From an uncultured Eubacteriales bacterium (GTDB taxonomy: Bacteria; Bacillota_A; Clostridia; Christensenellales; Aristaeellaceae): a DNA stretch of 7,547 nt. Each line of letters begins with the position of its first letter. Positions within the stretch are counted from its first letter, which is position 1. The stretch covers positions 1-7,547 of the forward strand of contig CADBLV010000074.1 in NCBI GenBank assembly GCA_902795555.1, in the 5' to 3' direction. A model generated the notes under the pieces. The model was not told the origin of the DNA and did not search any database. It saw nothing but the letters and a program-made list of their open reading frames with translations. A program made the translations under genes and the position numbers. Positions 1 through 5,355 of this stretch are shown here, in pieces.

Positions 1-762
1 CAGGCTGAAATGCAGAAGATTCGCGGCAACGATATTTCCGTTATCTTCCAGGAACCGATGACCAGCCTGAACCCGGTTTTCACCGTGGAAAAGCAGGTCA
101 GCGAGCCCTTCATCATCCACCAGGGCATGAACAAGAAGGAAGCCGCCGAAAAGGTGGTGGAAATGCTCAAGGACGTGAAGATCCCCAACCCGGAGACGGT
201 GGCCAAGCAGTATCCGCACCAGCTTTCCGGCGGCATGCGGCAGCGCGTCATGATCGCCATGGCGCTGGCCTGCCAGCCCAAGCTCCTGATCGCCGACGAG
301 CCCACCACCGCGCTGGACGTGACGATCCAGGCCCAGATCCTGAAGCTGATGAACGAGCTGAAGGAAGAGCACGGCACCTCCATCCTGTTCATCACGCATG
401 ACCTCGGCGTCATCGCGCAGATGGCGGATGACGTGGCCGTCATGTACTGCGGCCAGGTCGTCGAGATGGCGCCGGCCCACACGATCTTCACCAGCTCCAA
501 GTTCTCCCATCCGTACACCGAGGGCCTGATGGTCTCCATCCCCCGGCTGGATACGCCCACCAACACCCGGCTGGACGCCATCCCCGGCGCCGTGCCGCAT
601 CCGCTGGATCTGCCGAAGGGATGCAAATTCGCTCCCCGGTGCAAGTACTGCCAGGCGCGATGCCTGGAAGAGGAGCCGGAACTGACGGAGGTTGTGCCCG
701 GGCAGCAGGTACGCTGCTTCTACCCCGAAAAGGAGGAACGTCATGCAAAGCTCAGCAAGTGA
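1..762 (+). CDS. oppD: Oligopeptide/dipeptide ABC transporter ATP-binding protein OppD/DppD, 5'-truncated by the window edge
   Basis: This is one of the two cytoplasmic ATPase subunits that power an Opp/Dpp-type peptide importer. The reading frame is open from base 1 (codons CAG GCT GAA before the first ATG at 10), so the true start and the Walker A motif lie upstream. Numbering from that ATG, I see the Q-loop VIFQEPMTSLNP (Q14), the ABC signature LSGGMRQR (72-79), Walker B LLIADEP (92-98), the D-loop ALD and the switch histidine in FITHD (H130). The C-terminal oligopeptide-ATPase extension carries GCKFAPRCKYC and further cysteines (C205, C211, C214, C218, C236). In Mycobacterium tuberculosis DppD the equivalent region binds an iron-sulfur cluster, so the same is possible here. 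SGGM rather than SGGQ is normal for OppD. It overlaps oppF by 20 bp, which suggests translational coupling. Its codons favour C-ending forms more than its neighbours do. Whether the substrate is di- or oligopeptides cannot be read from this fragment. Confidence 0.95.
   Translation, partial: QAEMQKIRGNDISVIFQEPMTSLNPVFTVEKQVSEPFIIHQGMNKKEAAEKVVEMLKDVKIPNPETVAKQYPHQLSGGMRQRVMIAMALACQPKLLIADEPTTALDVTIQAQILKLMNELKEEHGTSILFITHDLGVIAQMADDVAVMYCGQVVEMAPAHTIFTSSKFSHPYTEGLMVSIPRLDTPTNTRLDAIPGAVPHPLDLPKGCKFAPRCKYCQARCLEEEPELTEVVPGQQVRCFYPEKEERHAKLSK
731..736 (+). promoter_or_regulatory. Ribosome binding site that sets the oppF start
   Basis: A perfect AGGAGG lies inside the end of oppD, 6 bases before the ATG at 743. 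It favours this start over the in-frame ATG at 692, which would add 17 residues unlike any OppF N-terminus. Because the site lies in the oppD coding region, ribosomes finishing oppD at 762 can feed oppF. Confidence 0.85.
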
Positions 763-2341
763 ACGGAAGCCCCTTCTGCGGGTCAGCAATCTGAAACAGT
801 ATTTCCCGCTCAAGAAAAAGGGCCTGTATGTCAAGGCTAACGACGGCATCACCCTGGATATTTACGAAGGGGAAACCCTGGGCCTGGTCGGCGAAAGCGG
901 ATGCGGAAAATCCACATTCGGGCGGACGCTGCTGCAGCTGTACCGGCAGACGGACGGGCGAAGCATGTATTACGGCCGGACGCTGGACGACATCGCGCCG
1001 AAATACGTCGGAGACACCTTCCGGAACCTGGACCGGCTGAAAAAGGAACTGAAGGTTTACGAACAGCGGCGGGACGCGATTCAGAAGGAATATGACGCCC
1101 TGGCGGACGGGAAGGAAAAATATGCCAAGGCCAATGAGCTGGAAGCGGCGAAGCGGAAGACGCACAACGCCTTCCTGGACATGGCCAACCTGGTGGGCGG
1201 GTTCATGACGCTGGAGGACGTGAAACCGGTGTCGGAGATGTACGGGCGGCTGTATCAGGTCTCCCGGAGGCAGCATGAGGCCGAGGAGAAGGCGGATGAT
1301 CTGCGGCTGGATCTGGCGGACGCCGAATATGCCCTCAAAAAAGCGAAGGACGCGGGGAAAAACGCGTCCGGCGCGGAAGCGAAGGTGCAGCGACTGAAGG
1401 AACGGCTGGCGGAGGACGAGAAAACGATCGAGGGCATCCGAAGCGAGCTCAGCGACATCCGGGCCGGCATTGCCCGGGAGGCCGAAAAATACAAAGACAA
1501 CGAGGCATTTCAGGAGGCGGAACAGTATCGGGACACCGGGGTGGATCTGGCCCGGCTGACCTACAACGAGATCCGGGAGCTGCGGGCGGACCTGCAGATG
1601 ATCTTCCAGGATCCCTATTCCTCCCTGAACCCCCGGATGACCGTGGGACAGATTATCTCCGAGGGGATGATTGCCCATAAGTATTTCAAAAAGAACGATG
1701 AACGGCTGCAGGAGGAGATTCTGAAGGTGATGAACGACGCCGGACTCGCGTCTTACTTCGTTCACCGCTTTCCGCATCAGTTTTCCGGCGGGCAGCGGCA
1801 GCGGATCGGAATCGCGCGATCTCTGGCCGTGCGGCCGAAGTTTGTGGTCTGCGATGAGGCGGTGTCCGCCCTGGATGTCTCCATCCAGAGCCAGATTATT
1901 AACCTGCTGCAGGATCTGAAGGAGCAGCAGCATCTGACCTATCTGTTCATCACTCACGACCTGTCTGTGGTGAAATACATTTCCGACCGGATCGGCGTGA
2001 TGTATCTGGGGAATATTGTGGAGCTGGCCGAAAGCCAGGAGCTGTTCAGCCATCCCCGGCATCCCTACACGGAAGCGCTGATGAACGCGATTCCGACGAC
2101 GGACATCGATTCCGATCGGAAGATCGAAGTGCTGGAAGGGGACATCCCCAGCCCGGTGAATCCGCCGAAGGGATGCAAATTCCATACACGCTGCAAATAC
2201 TGCACGGAGATCTGCGAACACATGGATCCGCCGCTGGTCGAATGCTCTCCGAACCATTTCGTCGCCTGCCATCATATGCTGGGCGACCGGACAGGGGAAG
2301 GTGCCGGCGGGAGTCAGAAGGTGGATCTTGTGAAGCCCTGA
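743..2341 (+). CDS. oppF: Oligopeptide/dipeptide ABC transporter ATP-binding protein OppF/DppF with a long coiled-coil insert
   Basis: This is the second ATPase subunit of the peptide importer, pairing with OppD on the cytoplasmic face. At 532 residues it is far longer than the usual 310-340. Visible in order are an N-terminal segment typical of OppF (LLRVSNLKQYFPLKKKG), Walker A GESGCGKST (50-58), an inserted charged helical region (about 79-264), the Q-loop MIFQDPYSSLNPRMTV (Q289), signature FSGGQRQR (347-354), Walker B FVVCDEA (367-373), D-loop ALD and switch histidine H405 in FITHD. The C-terminal family extension has GCKFHTRCKYC with C478, C484, C487, C491, and later C501 and C509, a likely metal or iron-sulfur site by analogy with DppD. 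All catalytic motifs are intact, so the insert has not destroyed the ATPase. The frame is open throughout. The start at 743 has an ideal ribosome binding site. The family assignment is firm, but peptide size specificity is unknown. Confidence 0.95.
   Translation: MQSSASERKPLLRVSNLKQYFPLKKKGLYVKANDGITLDIYEGETLGLVGESGCGKSTFGRTLLQLYRQTDGRSMYYGRTLDDIAPKYVGDTFRNLDRLKKELKVYEQRRDAIQKEYDALADGKEKYAKANELEAAKRKTHNAFLDMANLVGGFMTLEDVKPVSEMYGRLYQVSRRQHEAEEKADDLRLDLADAEYALKKAKDAGKNASGAEAKVQRLKERLAEDEKTIEGIRSELSDIRAGIAREAEKYKDNEAFQEAEQYRDTGVDLARLTYNEIRELRADLQMIFQDPYSSLNPRMTVGQIISEGMIAHKYFKKNDERLQEEILKVMNDAGLASYFVHRFPHQFSGGQRQRIGIARSLAVRPKFVVCDEAVSALDVSIQSQIINLLQDLKEQQHLTYLFITHDLSVVKYISDRIGVMYLGNIVELAESQELFSHPRHPYTEALMNAIPTTDIDSDRKIEVLEGDIPSPVNPPKGCKFHTRCKYCTEICEHMDPPLVECSPNHFVACHHMLGDRTGEGAGGSQKVDLVKP
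977..1534 (+). other. Coiled-coil insertion inside OppF, between Walker A and Q-loop
   Basis: About 186 residues (79-264 of OppF) separate two canonical pieces: GRSMYYG, the normal strand after Walker A, and TGVDLARLTYNEIREL, the normal lead-in to the Q-loop. The insert is rich in Glu, Lys, Ala, Arg and Leu and reads as at least three long amphipathic helices: roughly 94-145, 163-203 and 211-252. Helices two and three are joined by a Gly/Asn/Ser turn (DAGKNASG). A more hydrophobic segment, LDMANLVGGFMTLEDV (145-160), lies between the first two helices. This pattern suggests a helical hairpin projecting from the ABC-beta subdomain. Codon use and frame match the rest of oppF, so it is not a recent mobile insertion. 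Boundaries are estimated by eye, and its function is unknown. Confidence 0.75.
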
Positions 2342-2392
2342 AAGAGCGGCGGAGAAAGGCAGAACGGGTGAAATGCGGAAGGAGCGGCAGGG

Positions 2393-2608
2393 ATGCTTTT
2401 TCAACGGAAATATGAGCGGATGAAGGCCTTCGAGCGGAAACAGCTGGGGGATGCGCCCAGAGCGCTGGAGGAGGACGACCTGGCCAGCAAGCTGGAAAAG
2501 AATGATACCCTGGCGCTGATCCTGTCCGCGCTGATTACGATCGTGCCGGCGGCACTGTTGTTTCTGGGGGCTATTGCTGCCATCGGATATTTCTTTATCG
2601 TGCGGTGA
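2393..2608 (+). CDS. Small single-helix membrane protein of unknown function
   Basis: I do not recognise this 71-residue protein. The first 38 residues are charged and probably cytoplasmic (RKYERMKAFERK, then ALEEDDLASKLEK). Residues about 39-69 form a strongly hydrophobic stretch (LALILSALITIVP, then ALLFLGAIAAIGYFF), long enough for one transmembrane helix or a tight hairpin broken at the Pro, and the protein ends in VR. There is no signal peptidase site. It has a good ribosome binding site (AAGGAG at 2379-2384, 8 bases before the ATG). It lies 51 bp after oppF and 43 bp before the peptidase gene, so it is probably co-transcribed with both. An accessory role with the transporter is only inferred from position. 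The coding call rests on the ribosome binding site, the tight spacing and the protein-like composition. Confidence 0.7.
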   Translation: MLFQRKYERMKAFERKQLGDAPRALEEDDLASKLEKNDTLALILSALITIVPAALLFLGAIAAIGYFFIVR

Positions 2609-2651
2609 GATATAAATAGAACGGCAGACGCAAAACAGGAGGAAGAAACAC

Positions 2652-3683
2652 ATGAGCGGTTTTGATGAGCAATACTGTCTGGATACCTTTCAGAAGCTGC
2701 TGGGGGCAGATTCCACGACGGGACAGTTCCGGGAGGTTCAGGAGCTGACGATCCGGGAGATTGAGGCGCTGGGATATACGGCGACGGTGACCCATAAGGG
2801 CGGCGTCATCGCGGATCTCGGCGGGGAAGGGAATCCGCTGGTGATTTCCGCGCATCTGGACGACATCGGGCTGATGGTCCGGCGGATCAACGCCGACGGC
2901 ACGCTGAATGTGTGCCCGGTGGGCGGGCTGTATCCGCTGTACTGCATGACGGAAAACGTACGCGTATATACGGGAGACGGACAGGTGTATACCGGAACCG
3001 TCTGCCGGACGCCGAACTCCGTGCACGTGACGGAAGAGGAGCTGCGGTGCGAACTGGGGGACTTCCGGAAGAATGTGTGCGTCGTGCTGGATATGCCGGT
3101 GAAAACCGCGGAGGATACCCGGAAGCTGGGGATCGAAACGGGGGATTATATCGCCCTGGAACCCCGGTACACCCTTTCCGGGGGATATATCAAGAGCCGG
3201 TTTGTGGATGACAAAGCCTGCGCGGCGGTGCTGCTGAACGTGATGAAAACTCTGAAAGAGGAGAAGATTCCGCTGAAGCGGAAGGTGTACGCCTACTTCG
3301 CCTGCTACGAGGAGATCGGCCACGGCACCGCCTGGCTGCCGGAGGGCGTGAAGGACGTGCTGTGTCTGGATATCGCGCCGACGGGGCCGGACCAGAACTC
3401 GGAGGAACACCTGGTGTCCATTTTCGCGAAGGACAGCCGGTTCCCCTACCACCGGGAGATGACCGCGGAGCTGCGGGAGACAGCCCGGAAGAACGGCATT
3501 GCCTATGTGATGGACGTGTTTACGCCCCATTACGGCACCGACGGAGACGGATCGGTGCTGGCCGGATATGATATCCGGCATGCCGCCATCGGTCCCGGCA
3601 CGGCCAACAGCCACGGATATGAGCGGACCCATGTGGACGGGCTGAAGAACACCTGCGAGCTGACGCTGGCCTATATCCGGTGA
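2652..3683 (+). CDS. M42-family metallo-aminopeptidase (PepA/YsdC/FrvX-like)
   Basis: A cytoplasmic dinuclear-metal aminopeptidase that removes N-terminal residues from peptides; M42 enzymes usually form tetrahedral dodecamers. The length of 343 residues is normal. The expected ligands can be matched in order: AHLDDIG (H68, with D70 as the supporting Asp), FVDDKACA (D186, bridging metal ligand), the EEIG motif (E220 general base, E221 ligand), LDIAPTG (D240) and ERTHVDGL (H327). The substrate-side segment YGTDGDGSVLAGYD is also family-like. The ribosome binding site AGGAGG (2637-2642) is 9 bases before the ATG, giving a firm start. Its position after an Opp importer fits degradation of imported peptides to amino acids, which is inference. 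Some M42 members were annotated as endoglucanases or FrvX. I regard peptidase as much more likely, but the preferred N-terminal residue cannot be read from sequence. Confidence 0.93.
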   Translation: MSGFDEQYCLDTFQKLLGADSTTGQFREVQELTIREIEALGYTATVTHKGGVIADLGGEGNPLVISAHLDDIGLMVRRINADGTLNVCPVGGLYPLYCMTENVRVYTGDGQVYTGTVCRTPNSVHVTEEELRCELGDFRKNVCVVLDMPVKTAEDTRKLGIETGDYIALEPRYTLSGGYIKSRFVDDKACAAVLLNVMKTLKEEKIPLKRKVYAYFACYEEIGHGTAWLPEGVKDVLCLDIAPTGPDQNSEEHLVSIFAKDSRFPYHREMTAELRETARKNGIAYVMDVFTPHYGTDGDGSVLAGYDIRHAAIGPGTANSHGYERTHVDGLKNTCELTLAYIR

Positions 3684-3766
3684 ACCGGGGCGAAAGAACG
3701 CGGTGATTCGGGACGAAAAGCCGATGAGCCGGAACGAAAAACCAGTGAGCCGGAATGAAAAAACGC
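3681..3766 (+). repeat. Degenerate tandem repeat, about 21-bp period, between the peptidase gene and the frr promoter
   Basis: Four related units begin at 3681, 3704, 3725 and 3746. The last two are nearly identical (TGAGCCGGAACGAAAAA against TGAGCCGGAATGAAAAA), and the first two are more diverged (TGAACCGGGGCGAAAGAA and TGATTCGGGACGAAAAG). The first unit includes the stop codon of the peptidase gene. The spacing is 23, 21 and 21 bp. The array ends just before the -35 box of the frr promoter. There is no hairpin followed by a T-run here, so I see no terminator for the upstream operon. Confidence 0.7.
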
Positions 3767-3768
3767 TG

Positions 3769-3797
3769 TTGTCAGGCGGCAAAAAAAACGGTATAAT
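3769..3797 (+). promoter_or_regulatory. Strong sigma-A type promoter for the frr-uppS-cdsA-dxr operon
   Basis: TTGTCA (3769-3774, five of six consensus bases) and TATAAT (3792-3797, perfect) are separated by the ideal 17 bp. The spacer holds an A-run. Transcription would start near 3803-3805, giving a leader of about 58 bases before frr. This is the best promoter in the window. Confidence 0.85.
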
Positions 3798-3815
3798 AAG
3801 GCAAACTGATCGACA

Positions 3816-3836
3816 CCGATGATCGAGAGATCACGG
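3816..3836 (+). promoter_or_regulatory. Small GNRA-loop hairpin in the frr leader
   Basis: CCG, a bulged A and TGATC pair with GATCA and CGG around a GAGA tetraloop, giving eight base pairs with one bulge. It lies about 12 bases after the predicted transcript start and 12 bases before the ribosome binding site of frr. It could stabilise the transcript end or tune translation. No known riboswitch class is recognised. Confidence 0.4.
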
Positions 3837-3861
3837 CAGGGACGAACCGGGAGGGATCGAC

Positions 3862-4419
3862 ATGATTGATGAAGTGCTGAACACCGCGAAGGAAAAAATG
3901 AAGAAAACCTGCGCCGTTTATGAGCGGGATATGCAGGGACTGCGGGCCGGCCGGGCCAATCCCCAGCTGCTGGACCGGATCACGGTGGACTATTACGGGA
4001 CGCCGACGCCGCTGAACCAGATCGGCAACGTCTCCGCTCCGGAACCGCGGATGCTGATTATCGCCCCCTGGGAGGCGAAGATGATTCCCCAGGTGGAGAA
4101 GGCCATCCAGAAGAGCGATCTGGGGCTGAATCCCTCCAACGACGGGAAGATTATCCGCCTGGTGTTTCCGGAACTGAACGAGGAGCGCCGGAAGGAACTG
4201 ACCAAGGTAGCCAGCAAAGGCGCCGAGGAAGCGAAGGTGGCCGTGCGGGCGATTCGCCGGGACGCCATGGAACAGCTGAAAAAGATGAAGAAAAACAGCG
4301 AGATCACCGAAGACGACCAGCGGGACGCCGAGGAAAAGCTGCAGAAGATCACCGACAACGGCATCAAGGACGTGGAAGCCGTGTATGCCCGGAAGGAAAA
4401 GGAGATCATGGAAGTTTGA
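3862..4419 (+). CDS. frr: Ribosome recycling factor
   Basis: RRF acts in the cytoplasm with EF-G to split the post-termination ribosome so that it can start again; it is normally essential. The protein has the usual 185 residues. Domain I (a three-helix bundle) is formed by roughly residues 1-29 and 106-185, and domain II (beta/alpha) by 31-104. Family hallmarks seen are GLRAGRANPQLLDRI, YYGTPTPLNQIGNVSAPEPR, the metal-free core PWEAKMI, SDLGLNPSNDGKIIRL, and FPELNEERRKEL with the conserved Arg pair. The ribosome binding site GGGAGGG (3849-3855) lies 6 bases before the ATG. In many bacteria pyrH sits directly before frr; here an unrelated peptidase gene does, and frr has its own strong promoter, so it is the first gene of this transcript. 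Confidence 0.98.
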   Translation: MIDEVLNTAKEKMKKTCAVYERDMQGLRAGRANPQLLDRITVDYYGTPTPLNQIGNVSAPEPRMLIIAPWEAKMIPQVEKAIQKSDLGLNPSNDGKIIRLVFPELNEERRKELTKVASKGAEEAKVAVRAIRRDAMEQLKKMKKNSEITEDDQRDAEEKLQKITDNGIKDVEAVYARKEKEIMEV

Positions 4420-4421
4420 CA

Positions 4422-4436
4422 GCGCGCAGGACGCGC
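4422..4436 (+). promoter_or_regulatory. Small GC hairpin just after frr
   Basis: GCGCG and CGCGC pair around the loop CAGGA, immediately after the frr stop codon. It sits 5 bases before the larger terminator-like hairpin. It may be an independent small stem or a way of delaying RNA polymerase. Support is limited to the inverted repeat. Confidence 0.3.
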
Positions 4437-4437
4437 A

Positions 4438-4470
4438 GCGCAAAACCCGCCTGACGGCGGGTTTTGGCGC
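4438..4470 (+). terminator. Terminator-like hairpin between frr and uppS, possibly leaky
   Basis: A perfect 10-bp stem (AAAACCCGCC at 4442-4451, GGCGGGTTTT at 4456-4465) closes on the loop TGAC. It can be extended at the base by GCGC at 4438-4441 with GCGC at 4467-4470 across a bulged G. The T-run is only the four Ts of the stem and is followed by GGCGC, so termination may be partial. The A and T tracts flank both sides, so it could also act on the opposite strand. A leaky stop here would let frr be expressed more than uppS-cdsA-dxr. Confidence 0.7.
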
Positions 4471-4480
4471 ATGTATCGAT

Positions 4481-4527
4481 GAAACGGGCGAAACGACGCG
4501 GCGGGAGCTTCACGGCGGGATCTTCGC
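4481..4527 (+). repeat. Short imperfect tandem duplications in the frr-uppS gap
   Basis: GAAACGGGC is followed directly by GAAACGACG (7 of 9 identical), and GGCGGGAGCTTCAC at 4500 is followed directly by GGCGGGATCTTCGC at 4514 (12 of 14 identical). The rest of this 172-bp gap, after the terminator hairpin, shows no gene or clear promoter, only purine-rich sequence leading to uppS. Confidence 0.45.
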
Positions 4528-4591
4528 GACGAAATGACAGAGCCGGTCGAGCGGAAAGCGCGACAGAAAACAGAAGAAAGAGAAGAACATC

Positions 4592-5302
4592 ATGACAGAG
4601 ACAGGGAAGCTGCCCCGGCATGTGGCGATCATCATGGACGGCAACGGCCGATGGGCAAAGAAGCATAAGCTGAGCGTTTCCCGGGGACACCGGCAGGGCA
4701 CGGAAACCCTGCGGGAGATTATCCGGCATACAGATGATCTGGGCATCGGGGCGCTGAGCCTGTATGCCTTTTCCACGGAGAACTGGAGTCGCTCGGCGGA
4801 GGAAGTCGGGGCGCTGATGCAGCTGATTCTGGATTTCTTCGCTTCGGAGATTGACGAACTGGATGAGCGGAACGTGCGCATTCTGATTCTGGGGGACAAG
4901 AGCCGGCTGCCGGACAGACAGCGGGAAACGCTGATTGAGGCGGAAAGGCGGACGGGGAAGAACACGGGCCTCAGGCTGAACATCGCGATCAATTACGGCG
5001 CGCGGGCGGAGATGGTGAAGGCGGTTCGGGAAATCGCCGGGCTGATTCGCAGGGGCGAACTGGACGAGGACGGGATCACGGAGGATGTGATTGCGTCGCA
5101 TCTGTATACCGCGGGGCAGCCGGAGGTGGATCTGCTGATCCGCACCAGCGGAGAAATGCGGCTGAGCAATTTCCTGCTGTATCAGTGCGCCTATGCGGAA
5201 TTTGTGTTTCCCGAGACGCTATGGCCGGATTTCACCGTTGCGGATTACGACCGGGCCCTCGAGGAGTTCGCCCGTCGGCAACGACGGTTCGGCGGACGGT
5301 AA
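4592..5302 (+). CDS. uppS: Isoprenyl transferase, undecaprenyl diphosphate synthase
   Basis: This cis-prenyltransferase adds isopentenyl diphosphate units to farnesyl diphosphate to make C55 undecaprenyl diphosphate, the lipid carrier for peptidoglycan and other surface polymers; it works at the cytoplasmic side of the membrane. The length of 236 residues is close to the usual 240-250. Motifs seen are HVAIIMDGNGRWAKK (catalytic D16), SLYAFSTENWSR (N64, R67), LNIAINYGAR, LLIRTSGEMRLSNFLL (R184, R190, S192) and YAEFVF (E203, magnesium ligand). These match the E. coli residues D26, N74, R77, R194, R200, S202 and E213. The start is fixed by the fit to the family N-terminus. The ribosome binding site is weak (purine-rich AAGAGAAG at 4578-4585), unlike the other genes. 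It sits 172 bp after frr and 53 bp before cdsA. Confidence 0.97.
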   Translation: MTETGKLPRHVAIIMDGNGRWAKKHKLSVSRGHRQGTETLREIIRHTDDLGIGALSLYAFSTENWSRSAEEVGALMQLILDFFASEIDELDERNVRILILGDKSRLPDRQRETLIEAERRTGKNTGLRLNIAINYGARAEMVKAVREIAGLIRRGELDEDGITEDVIASHLYTAGQPEVDLLIRTSGEMRLSNFLLYQCAYAEFVFPETLWPDFTVADYDRALEEFARRQRRFGGR

Positions 5303-5355
5303 AACCATTCGGGGGAGCGGGATGAAGACGCTTTAACCGACAGAAAGGAGACTCC

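Noticed and set aside
692..742. Upstream in-frame ATG for oppF adding 17 residues
   Set aside because: The ATG at 743 has a perfect AGGAGG and gives the normal OppF N-terminus; the extension is just oppD sequence in another frame.
2588..2616. Possible promoter before the peptidase gene (TATAAA at 2611-2616)
   Set aside because: No -35-like hexamer is found at 16-18 bp spacing, and part of the would-be site lies in the preceding gene. The tight spacing fits co-transcription better.
752..2653. A 633-codon open frame on the minus strand opposite oppF
   Set aside because: It lies entirely antisense to a gene with clear ATPase motifs. Its translation has no recognisable motif and is rich in His, Gln, Arg and Pro, as expected from the reverse of GC-rich codons.
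2595..3782. Long minus-strand open frame opposite the peptidase gene
   Set aside because: It is a shadow of the M42 gene. Its heptad-like start only reflects the 21-bp DNA repeat read backwards.
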